A stretch of 64,000 nt of DNA from Thermoplasmatota archaeon (GTDB lineage Archaea; Thermoplasmatota; Thermoplasmata; UBA10834): the NCBI GenBank assembly GCA_018818785.1, contig JAHIRF010000009.1:1-64000 (forward strand), read 5' to 3'. The position numbers and the translations under genes are program-made. Every line of letters begins with the position of its first letter. Within the stretch, counting starts at the first letter, position 1. The notes under the pieces were generated by a model. That model had not been told where the DNA came from. It ran no database searches and saw only the letters and a list, made by a program, of their open reading frames with translations. Shown here one piece after another: positions 57,502 to 64,000 of the stretch.

Positions 57502-59181
57502 TCAGTTGAGTCCGGTTATGTAGCCGTTGTCGTCGATGTTGATCCTCTCAGCTGCAGGAGATGTCGGCAATCCTGGGATCGTCATCATCTCTCCGGTCAG
57601 AGGCACGATGAAGCCCGCACCAGCGGCCAACCTGACCTCCCTGACCGTCAAGACCCAGTCCTTGGGCGCACCCTTCTTCGCCGGGTCGTCCGTGAGCGAG
57701 TGCTGGGTCTTCGCCATGCAGATCGGAAGCTTGTCGTTTCCGGCAGCCTCGATCGCCGCGATGTCTCCGGGAGCCGTGCCAGTATATACGACATCCTTTG
57801 CCCCGTAGATCTCCGTTGCGATGATCTTTATCTTCTCCTTGATCGGCAGCTTCTCGTCGTAGAGCACCTTGAAGTTGCTCTTCTCCTTCTCGAGTGACTC
57901 CAGCACGGCATTGCCTAGCTCGACACCGCCCTTGCCGCCCTCGACGAACACCTTGGATAGACCGAATCTCGCACCCACCTTCTCACAGTGCTTCTTGATG
58001 TGCTCGATCTCCTCTGGGCTGTCAGTCGGGAACTGGTTGATCGCGACTACGACCGGCACCCCGAACTTCTTGATGTTCTCTATGTGCTTGTCGAGGTTGC
58101 TGTAACCCTTCTCAAGGAATCCGACATCTGGCTTACCGATCTCCTTCTGATCCATCCCACCATGCATCTTGAGCGCCCTTATGCTGGCGACGAGTACTGC
58201 GACGTCAGGTTTCAGGCCGGTTATCCTGCAGACGATATCGAAGAACTTCTCGCCTCCGAGATCCATCGCGAATCCGCCCTCGGTGATGACGTAGTCTGCC
58301 ATCTTGAGCGCGTACTTGGTGGCGATGATCGAGCTGTTGCCGTGTGCGATATTCGCGAACGGTGCACCGTGTATGAGCGCGGGCTGTCCCTCTAGTGTCT
58401 GAACCAGTGTTGGAGCGATCGCGTCCTTCAGCAGGAGGCACATCGCGCCTATGCCCTTCAACTGGTCCGCGGTGACAGGCTTCTTGTCGTACGTGTATCC
58501 CACGACCATCCTGGACATTCTGAGTCTGAGATCGGCCATGTCCTTGGAGAGCGCCAGTATGGCCATGATCTCGCTGGCGACTGTGATATCGAAGCCGCTC
58601 TCGTGTGGTACACCACCCACGGTTCTGCCTCCGAGTCCGACCACGACCTTCCTCAACTCCCTGGCATTCATGTCCATGGCCTTTCTCCAGGTGATCTTTG
58701 TTGGGTCGATCCCCAGTGGGTTCTTCTTTGAGATATGGTTCTCCACGAGTGCGGACAGAAGGTTATGGGCTGTCCCGACTGCGTGTATGTCGCCTGTGAA
58801 GTGAAGGTCGATGTCCCACATCGGATAGATCTGAGAGTATCCTCCTCCGGTCGCACCGCCTTTGATGCCGAATGTCGGGCCGAGCGATGGTTCTCTGAGG
58901 GAAAGCATGACCTTTTTCCCCAGCTGGCCCATGCCCTGGCACAGACCTATGGACGTGACTGTCTTCCCCTCACCGGCCTTTGTGGCGGTGATGGCTGTGA
59001 CAAAGATGAGTTTGCCATCCTTGTTGCTGTCGAATCTCTTTAGCACGTCGAGAGGGACTTTGGCTTTGTACTTCCCATAGAAGTCTAGGTCATCGCGGGA
59101 AAGGCCGACCTTCTCCGCAATCTTCTCGATGTGCTGTACCTTGGCTGCCTGAGCAATTTCAATATCTGGCTTCATCGCCAT
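57502..59181 (-). CDS. fhs: Formate-tetrahydrofolate ligase
   Basis: 559 residues, full length. It uses ATP to make 10-formyl-THF from formate. Motifs include the ATP-binding TKAGEGKTVTSIGL, LREPSLGPTFGIKGGATGGGYSQI, FTGDIHAVGTAHNLL, HGAPFANIAHGN, GFAMDLGGEKF, GGMDQKEIGKPD and NQFPTDSPEE. The C-terminus is typical (TIPGLPTSPAAERI). A GGGGG lies about 8 bases before the ATG at 59181. It opens the folate-pathway gene set and is divergent from folD. Fhs is frequent in acetogenic bacteria and uncommon in archaea. Confidence 0.98.
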   Translation of the reverse strand: MAMKPDIEIAQAAKVQHIEKIAEKVGLSRDDLDFYGKYKAKVPLDVLKRFDSNKDGKLIFVTAITATKAGEGKTVTSIGLCQGMGQLGKKVMLSLREPSLGPTFGIKGGATGGGYSQIYPMWDIDLHFTGDIHAVGTAHNLLSALVENHISKKNPLGIDPTKITWRKAMDMNARELRKVVVGLGGRTVGGVPHESGFDITVASEIMAILALSKDMADLRLRMSRMVVGYTYDKKPVTADQLKGIGAMCLLLKDAIAPTLVQTLEGQPALIHGAPFANIAHGNSSIIATKYALKMADYVITEGGFAMDLGGEKFFDIVCRITGLKPDVAVLVASIRALKMHGGMDQKEIGKPDVGFLEKGYSNLDKHIENIKKFGVPVVVAINQFPTDSPEEIEHIKKHCEKVGARFGLSKVFVEGGKGGVELGNAVLESLEKEKSNFKVLYDEKLPIKEKIKIIATEIYGAKDVVYTGTAPGDIAAIEAAGNDKLPICMAKTQHSLTDDPAKKGAPKDWVLTVREVRLAAGAGFIVPLTGEMMTIPGLPTSPAAERINIDDNGYITGLN

Positions 59182-59246
59182 TTGTCAACCCCCTTTTAAC
59201 CCGTATATGGACCAAATAATAAAGCCTTTCGGAATTTATGTGTCAT

Positions 59247-59260
59247 GCACTTAAAAGTGC
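59247..59260. promoter_or_regulatory. Perfect palindrome between fhs and folD
   Basis: GCACTTAAAAGTGC is a 14-base perfect inverted repeat in the 128-base divergent gap, between the fhs TATA-like TTTATTATT (minus strand, about 59213-59222) and the folD start region (AATCTTAAGTAAAGG). Its central place suggests an operator controlling both genes, though the TTAAAA core may also be part of a folD TATA box. Confidence 0.55.
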
Positions 59261-59309
59261 GCGAAATCTTAAGTAAAGGGGGAGCATCACGTTTTCGGAG
59301 GCGTTTGAA

Positions 59310-60203
59310 TTGGTGGCCCAAATAATCAACGGAAACGAGGTTGCGAAGAGCATCCGAGCAGAGCTCAAGGAAGAGATCGCTGGGATGAAGATGTCCGGGG
59401 TGACCCCTGGTCTGGTAGTGATCATCGTGGGGGAGGATCCTGCTTCACAGGTCTATGTGAGAAAGAAAGGCGAAGCGTGCGTGGAGCTAGGTATTGACTC
59501 CGAGACGATACGCCTCCCTGCGGAAACGACTGAACAGGAGCTCCTCGACCTCATCGAAAAGTACAACAACGACAAGAAGTTCGATGGCATTCTGGTCCAG
59601 CTCCCGCTGCCGAAGCATATCAACGAGCAGAATGTGTTGCTAAGGATCGATCCGAGCAAGGATGTGGACGGCTTCCACCCCGTGAACGTCGGGAAGATGG
59701 TCGTCGGAGCCGAGGACTGCTATCTGCCATGCACACCGCACGGGATACAGGAACTCCTGGTAAGGAGCGGGAACGATCCGAAGGGGAAGCATGTCGTTGT
59801 CATCGGCAGAAGCAACATCGTCGGGAAACCGATCACGAACATCCTTCTTCAGAAAGCTCCTGGAGCGGATGCAACAGTCACCATATGTCACTCTAGGACG
59901 CAGAACATGAGCGGGTTCACGAAACAGGCCGACATACTCATCGCGGCCATAGGTGTGCCGAACTTCGTGAAGGCGGACATGGTCCGAGAGGGGGTCGTCG
60001 TGATCGACGTGGGTGTCAACAGGATCAACGACCCGACCGCGAAGAATGGCACTAGGCTCGTGGGCGATGTCGACTTCGAATCCGTGAAGGAGAAGGCCAA
60101 GGCGATCACTCCTGTACCGGGAGGGGTCGGGCCAATGACCATCACGATGCTTATGAAGAACACGGTCAAGGCCGCGAAGATACATCACAACTTGAAAAAG
60201 TGA
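59310..60203 (+). CDS. folD: Bifunctional methylenetetrahydrofolate dehydrogenase/cyclohydrolase FolD
   Basis: 297 residues. It converts 10-formyl-THF through methenyl-THF to methylene-THF with NAD(P). Signatures are SQVYVRKKGEACVELGI (catalytic Lys of the YxxxK motif), ILVQLPLPKHI, DVDGFHP, LPCTPHGIQELL, the nucleotide-binding VVIGRSNIVGKP, ITPVPGGVGPMT. The TTG at 59310 is taken because GGAGG near 59298 lies 8 bases before it; a GTG at 59313 is the next codon. With Fhs and MetFV it completes the folate methyl branch. Confidence 0.97.
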   Translation: MVAQIINGNEVAKSIRAELKEEIAGMKMSGVTPGLVVIIVGEDPASQVYVRKKGEACVELGIDSETIRLPAETTEQELLDLIEKYNNDKKFDGILVQLPLPKHINEQNVLLRIDPSKDVDGFHPVNVGKMVVGAEDCYLPCTPHGIQELLVRSGNDPKGKHVVVIGRSNIVGKPITNILLQKAPGADATVTICHSRTQNMSGFTKQADILIAAIGVPNFVKADMVREGVVVIDVGVNRINDPTAKNGTRLVGDVDFESVKEKAKAITPVPGGVGPMTITMLMKNTVKAAKIHHNLKK

Positions 60204-60404
60204 TTATTCGTCAAATGTGATGCAAACCTCTTAATAACCCCTAGATTCGACTAAGTGTCGGCGAAAATGGTTCGCTTTTCGTCGTAACCGGACGAATATC
60301 GTCACATTCGACTCAGCAAATACCTCTCATGGGATACAGAATCGAGTGAAATCGCCGTTGTCGCATCGAAAAACCTTATAAGGATATCACAAATGCAGTC
60401 GTTA
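60204..60404. other. Intergenic region between folD and the acs leader
   Basis: About 200 bases with no protein gene. A CGAAAA/TTTTCG hairpin (about 60263-60283) could help end folD transcription. At the right end, CTTATAAGG (60375-60383) is the best TATA box for the downstream transcript, predicting a start near 60405. Confidence 0.4.
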
Positions 60405-60611
60405 GGATGTCGCCTTGCGGGCTCGGATGCCGCTTCGGTGAAGTGCACCAAGACCCGCGCCGCTGAATGTGCAAAGAAGAACGATTCGAGAGGATTATTG
60501 ACTCTTGAAGAACGCTGCGCGAGTGTGATGGGCGAAATCTGATCACGAGAACGGCGATGCCATAGGCATGGACTGACGAAGGTCCTGGCAAGCTAGATTG
60601 GATGTGAAGAG
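60405..60611 (+). ncRNA. Possible structured leader or small RNA upstream of acs
   Basis: From the predicted start near 60405 to the acs ATG there are about 207 bases, very long for an archaeal leader, with no good reading frame. Several hairpins can be drawn: GCGGG/CCCGC (60417-60421 with 60454-60458) enclosing CCG-CTT-CGG; TTCGAGAG/CTCTTGAA (60485-60492 with 60502-60509); GTGAT/ATCAC (60525-60529 with 60542-60546); ATGCC-ATA-GGCAT (60557-60569); and GGAC/GTCC (60570-60585). It may be a riboregulator or an independent small RNA. No known riboswitch class is recognised. Confidence 0.4.
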
Positions 60612-62369
60612 ATGGCAGAGAAAGACACCGAACTAATGAAGGGCGAAATTATAGTGAAGGACCCCTCGAAACTCAGATTGAAGCCGAATCTCCAGGACTA
60701 CAACGGTCTGAGGAAGAGTTTCAAGTGGGCCGACGCTGAAAAAATGGTAGACTGGTTCCCTGGCGGAAAGATAAACGCTGCGTACAACGTGCTGGATAGG
60801 CATGCTAAGGGCAAGAATGCTGACAAGCTCGCTCTCATATATGATGATGGCGCGGGCACTGTCAAGAAGTATACTTTCAAGCAGTTGAACGACGAAGCGA
60901 ACAAGTTCGCGAACGTCCTGAAGAAGTTGGGCGTCAAGAGGCAGGACAGGGTATTCGTCTTCCTTCAGAGGACCGTCGAGTGCTACGCCAGCTTCCTCGG
61001 AGCGATCAAGTACGGTGCCATCGCAAGTCCGATGTTCCCTGCATTCGGTCCGGACGCTATCAAGGACAGACTCCTGGACAGCAGCGCTGTCGTGCTGGTC
61101 ACTGACCCCGAGCTCAAGAAGAGGTTCTACCAGGTCAAGAACGACCTGCCTGACCTGAAGCACCTGATCGTCGTGGGCGAAGACAACCCACCCGCAGGGG
61201 AGCTCAGCTACTCCAAGGAGATGGCGACCGCATCGAAAGAGTTCGAGACGGTCCCGATGGACCCTGAGGAATTCATGTTCATGCTCTACACTTCCGGCAC
61301 GACCGGCAAGCCTAAGGGTGTCGTGCATGCGCACAAGGGTATCGTCCAGCAGACCCTTACGACGAGATGGGTTCTCGATGTACATGACGATGATATCTAC
61401 TGGTGCACGGCCGACATAGGCTGGGTCACTGGCGTCGTATACGGCGTGCTCGGACCATGGTCGAACGGAATCACCCAGATCGGTCTGGGCGGCAGGTTCG
61501 ATCCCGAGACATGGTACAAGACCATCCAGAACTACAAGATCACCGTCTGGTACACCGCACCTACGGCTGTCAGGATGCTCATGGCAAAGGGCGACGAGCT
61601 CCCGGCCAAGTACGACCTGAGCAGCCTCAGGGCGCTCTACTCCGTCGGCGAGCCGCTGAACCCCGAGGGTGTCAAGTGGGCACTCGAGGTGTTTGACAGC
61701 AAGCCGTTCCATGACACATGGTGGCAGACAGAGACCGGCAGTATACTCATAACGAACTTCCCCGAGATGCCGATCAAGCCAGGTTCCATGGGTAAGCCTC
61801 TGCCAGGTGTCGAGGCAGCGATCGTCGACGAGAACGGAGATGTCCTGCCCCAAGGCGAAGAGGGTAGCTTGGTCCTAAAGCCAGGCTGGCCGTCCATGAT
61901 GAGGCAGATATGGAAGAACCCTGCGAAGTACAACGAATACATGAGAAATGACTGGTACTACACAGGTGACACGGCCCAGATCGACAAGGACGGATACTTC
62001 TGGTACGTCGGTCGCGCGGACGATGTGATCAAGACCTCCGGCGAGAGGGTTGGTCCGTTCGAGGTCGAGAGCGCGCTCATCGAGCACCCGGCTGTAGCCG
62101 AAGCCGGTGTCATCGGTAAGCCCGACCAGCTCAGGGGCAACATCATCAAGGCGTTCATCGTCCTGACCCCTGGCCACACCGAGAGCGACGAACTCAAGGT
62201 CGAAATACAGAAGTTCGTGAAGACCAGGCTCGCGGGGCACGCGTACCCAAGGGAGATCGATGTCGTGAAGACGTTGCCGAAGACAAGAAGCGGCAAGATC
62301 ATGAGGAGACTATTGCGTGCTAGAGAACTCGGTCTCCCGATCGGCGACACGTCCACCCTGGAAGACTAG
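60612..62369 (+). CDS. acs: Acetyl-CoA synthetase family enzyme, AMP-forming
   Basis: 585 residues, somewhat shorter than the typical 650 of bacterial Acs. It activates acetate, or a related short acid, to its CoA ester with ATP. The adenylate-forming motifs are YTSGTTGKPKGV, WWQTETG, YYTGDTAQIDKDGYFWYVGRADD, and the catalytic-Lys KTRSGKIMRR. DIGWVTGVVYGVLGPW and FDSKPFHDTWWQTETG match the acetyl-CoA synthetase subgroup, with the conserved Trp that limits acyl length. It lies beside the folate methyl branch, linking acetate and C1 carbon. Preceded by an unusual long leader. Confidence 0.93.
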   Translation: MAEKDTELMKGEIIVKDPSKLRLKPNLQDYNGLRKSFKWADAEKMVDWFPGGKINAAYNVLDRHAKGKNADKLALIYDDGAGTVKKYTFKQLNDEANKFANVLKKLGVKRQDRVFVFLQRTVECYASFLGAIKYGAIASPMFPAFGPDAIKDRLLDSSAVVLVTDPELKKRFYQVKNDLPDLKHLIVVGEDNPPAGELSYSKEMATASKEFETVPMDPEEFMFMLYTSGTTGKPKGVVHAHKGIVQQTLTTRWVLDVHDDDIYWCTADIGWVTGVVYGVLGPWSNGITQIGLGGRFDPETWYKTIQNYKITVWYTAPTAVRMLMAKGDELPAKYDLSSLRALYSVGEPLNPEGVKWALEVFDSKPFHDTWWQTETGSILITNFPEMPIKPGSMGKPLPGVEAAIVDENGDVLPQGEEGSLVLKPGWPSMMRQIWKNPAKYNEYMRNDWYYTGDTAQIDKDGYFWYVGRADDVIKTSGERVGPFEVESALIEHPAVAEAGVIGKPDQLRGNIIKAFIVLTPGHTESDELKVEIQKFVKTRLAGHAYPREIDVVKTLPKTRSGKIMRRLLRARELGLPIGDTSTLED

Positions 62370-62388
62370 ATAAACCCATTTCTTTTCC

Positions 62389-62409
62389 CGGAGGGGCTAT
62401 GCCCCTCCG
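62389..62409 (+). terminator. Perfect 9-bp hairpin after acs
   Basis: CGGAGGGGC-TAT-GCCCCTCCG is a stem of nine G/C-rich pairs with a 3-base loop, 20 bases after the acs stop and 33 bases before the carbonic anhydrase start. A pyrimidine-rich CATTTCTTTTCC precedes it. It may end acs transcription or stabilise its 3' end. No T-run follows, so the terminator role is uncertain. Confidence 0.5.
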
Positions 62410-62442
62410 AAATCAGCGTTCGACTAGTCCGAGGAGTGCGAC

Positions 62443-63000
62443 ATGGAACAATCGGAAGACGCGAAGAGGCGGTTGCAGGAAGGCAATTCGGTGTTCAGCA
62501 AGTCTGCCGACCCGAACATGCTCGCTCGGCTCGCCGAGAAGCAGGAGCCGTTCGTTGCCATACTGGCCTGCTCTGATTCGCGGGTCGATCCTGTGAAGGT
62601 GTTCAATCTATCCCTCGGAAGCGCGTTCGTCGTCAGGACTGCGGGCAACTGCGCGTCAGACCCGAGCGTGCTAGGGAGCCTTGAGTACGCAACTTCCCAT
62701 CTGGGCGTGAAGGCCATAGTGGTGATGGGACACACAGACTGCGGGGCCATCAAAGCCTCCTGTGAGTGTTGCGACGTCGATAACTTGAAATCTGTCATGA
62801 CCGACATGGAGTCTGCAAAGTCTGCTCTGAAAGGCCTGGAGGCAAAGGATCCGGACCAGGTTGCCCTCAGCAACGTCCGAGTGCAGATCAGTCGACTTCT
62901 GTACTGCAGCCCCGTCATAGGCGATGCTGTCAGGACGGAGAAACTAGTCGTGTATGGCGCCATGTTCGATATACGGACTGGCGTTGTCAGGTTCATTTAA
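62443..63000 (+). CDS. Beta-class carbonic anhydrase
   Basis: 185 residues. Zinc ligands and the Asp-Arg dyad are in ACSDSRVD (Cys43, Asp45, Arg47). HTDCGAIK gives the His-x2-Cys ligands. VRTAGNCASDPSVLGSLEYA is the family core. It interconverts CO2 and bicarbonate. The length and motifs match the small archaeal (Cab-like) clade. ATG 62443 follows a sequence GGAGTGCGAC. Located between acs and an oxalate/formate-family transporter, it may feed CO2/HCO3- to carboxylating steps. Confidence 0.93.
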   Translation: MEQSEDAKRRLQEGNSVFSKSADPNMLARLAEKQEPFVAILACSDSRVDPVKVFNLSLGSAFVVRTAGNCASDPSVLGSLEYATSHLGVKAIVVMGHTDCGAIKASCECCDVDNLKSVMTDMESAKSALKGLEAKDPDQVALSNVRVQISRLLYCSPVIGDAVRTEKLVVYGAMFDIRTGVVRFI

Positions 63001-63039
63001 GATTCGGGATTACAGAGAATCGGATATTGGAGAGATAAG

Positions 63040-64000
63040 ATGGAAGCAAGTGAGAAGAATACAATGAACAGATGGCTGCCAGTCGTTGGTGCGCTATTGA
63101 TCCAACTCGCGCTCGGCGCCGTCTACGCGTTCTCGATATTCACAGGGCCCCTATCGGAAACCCTGGGTCATGCGAGAACTTCGTTCTACATACTTGGAAT
63201 ATTCGGGACCGCCATAGCAGTGTTCGCCATTACGATGATCGTTGCCGGGCGTCTCCAGGACAAGAGAGGCCCGAGAGTCGTCGCGACCTTGGGCGGACTG
63301 GTGTATGGTGCCGGCTATATCGTAGCCTCGTTCTTCACCGAGAACATAGCGATGCTGTACGTATCATACGGTATCATAGGTGGTATCGGTCTCGGATTGG
63401 GGTACGTCTGCCCACTCGCAGCGGTCGTCAAATGGTTCCCGGACAAGAAGGGACTCGTCAGCGGCATTGCAGTAGCGGGCTTCGGTGCAGGCGCCTTCAT
63501 ATTCACCCAAGTTGGCAAATACATCATCAACGCCTCGGACGATGGCCTGTCCAATGCGTTCCTGTATCTCGGACTCATATTCATCGCGATGGTTGTCGCC
63601 GGTGCCCAGTTGCTCAGGAATCCACCTGTGGGCTGGATGCCGAAGGGCTTCAACCCTGACTCGAAACACAATGGCCAGGTCGTTGATTACGATTGGCACG
63701 AGATGGTGAAGTCCAGGTCATTCATACTGCTGAACATGATGTTCCTGCTCTCTGCCACCGCTGGTCTGATGATGATCGGCAACGTGAGCAACGTTGCGGC
63801 GTATCTTGATCCGTCGAAGACGATGCTGGTGGTCGCGCAGGCTCCGACCATCGCAGGTGTGCTGGCACTCTTCAATGGCGCTGGCAGGATCGGCTGGGGC
63901 AAGGTATCCGACATTCTGGGCAGGAACAAGACGATGAGACTTGTGTTCTTGATACAGGCCCTGATACTGTTCGGCGCGGCCGCGTTCGTCTGGGCGAAGC
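63040..64000 (+). CDS. MFS transporter, oxalate:formate antiporter (OFA) family, runs off the window
   Basis: The visible 320 codons encode an MFS protein that is cut by the right edge. NRWLPVVGALLIQLALGAVYAFSIFTGPL is the family start, AGRLQDKRGPR is the loop 2-3 motif, and GGIGLGLGYVCPLAAVVKWFPDKKGL is typical of OFA transporters. These exchange oxalate, formate or other monocarboxylates. GGAGAG at 63029-63034 sets the ATG at 63040. It lies 40 bases after the carbonic anhydrase gene. A formate role would fit the Fhs pathway nearby but is inference. Confidence 0.88.
   Translation, partial: MEASEKNTMNRWLPVVGALLIQLALGAVYAFSIFTGPLSETLGHARTSFYILGIFGTAIAVFAITMIVAGRLQDKRGPRVVATLGGLVYGAGYIVASFFTENIAMLYVSYGIIGGIGLGLGYVCPLAAVVKWFPDKKGLVSGIAVAGFGAGAFIFTQVGKYIINASDDGLSNAFLYLGLIFIAMVVAGAQLLRNPPVGWMPKGFNPDSKHNGQVVDYDWHEMVKSRSFILLNMMFLLSATAGLMMIGNVSNVAAYLDPSKTMLVVAQAPTIAGVLALFNGAGRIGWGKVSDILGRNKTMRLVFLIQALILFGAAAFVWAK

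Noticed and set aside
60520-60590. C/D-box-like words (TGATG, CTGA) in the acs leader
   Set aside because: The spacing between the boxes is too short for a guide RNA and the C box is imperfect; hairpins explain the region better.
60633-61853. Minus-strand open frame of 406 codons inside acs
   Set aside because: It is antisense to conserved adenylate-forming motifs. Long shadow frames are expected at this GC content.
63072-63659. Plus-strand open frame of 195 codons at the right edge
   Set aside because: It is a frame-shifted shadow of the OFA transporter that starts at 63040 and runs out of the window.
1-64000. CRISPR arrays, insertion sequences, rRNA genes or an origin
   Set aside because: No regularly spaced repeats, transposase motifs, terminal inverted repeats, rRNA signatures or clustered ORB-like repeats were seen on either strand.

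Overview
The window is a piece of an archaeal chromosome, most likely from the Thermoplasmatota or a neighbouring euryarchaeal lineage. The archaeal assignment is secure. The window encodes both ether-lipid prenyltransferases (GGGP and DGGGP synthase), RadA with an intein, a class I CCA-adding enzyme, the archaeal Trm-G10 tRNA methyltransferase, a beta-CASP ribonuclease, and two tRNA genes with bulge-helix-bulge introns. Many genes have a TATA-like box 26-29 bases before the first codon, so their mRNAs are probably leaderless, while genes inside operons carry GGAGG-type Shine-Dalgarno sites. The finer lineage, perhaps a sediment Thermoplasmata group such as MBG-D, is inference.

Layout. 1-9 kb: a cut-off alanine dehydrogenase, two large sensory proteins (a GAF histidine kinase and a REC-PAS-GAF-PAS protein with no kinase domain), a flavin disulfide oxidoreductase and a ClC chloride channel/transporter. 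9-13 kb: MsrA, a small secreted protein, a DUF3795 protein, an AbiE-like toxin-antitoxin pair and an intron-containing tRNA-Val. 13-24 kb: a BPL_N-type amidotransferase-fold protein, an HdrE/HdrD-like membrane heterodisulfide reductase pair, an MFS transporter, NadC, a beta-CASP nuclease, a YjbQ protein and an NfeD-slipin operon. 24-40 kb: housekeeping and membrane genes, including an MTA/SAH deaminase-type amidohydrolase, cca, radA, trmG10, a site-2 protease, the two lipid prenyltransferases, a multi-PAS kinase, a beta-lactamase-fold hydrolase and an M20 peptidase. 40-49 kb: an intron-containing tRNA-Leu, a cyclic-2,3-DPG-synthetase-like GTPase, ACT, zinc-ribbon and RecA-type regulators, PurH and a second MFS transporter.

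The most coherent unit is 49-64 kb. On the minus strand fhs is followed by a five-gene, overlap-coupled operon: two HdrA-like flavoproteins, MvhD, MetV and MetF, then two tandem DUF885 metallohydrolases. FolD is divergent from fhs, with a perfect palindrome between them. An AMP-forming acetyl-CoA synthetase, a beta-carbonic anhydrase and an oxalate/formate-family transporter follow. Together these encode a tetrahydrofolate (bacterial-type) methyl branch of the Wood-Ljungdahl pathway: formate to 10-formyl-THF (Fhs), to methylene-THF (FolD), to methyl-THF (MetFV). The MetFV step is apparently coupled to an HdrA-MvhD electron-transfer module and, as in Moorella, could be flavin-based electron bifurcation. 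It differs because there are two HdrA-type subunits and no HdrB or HdrC in the operon. PurH, which uses 10-formyl-THF, fits a folate-using archaeon.

Other unusual points are two probable CTG start codons, each with a good Shine-Dalgarno site, a 174-residue RadA mini-intein inside the Walker A motif, a roughly 200-base leader before acs rich in hairpins, and several zinc-binding proteins of about 50 residues.
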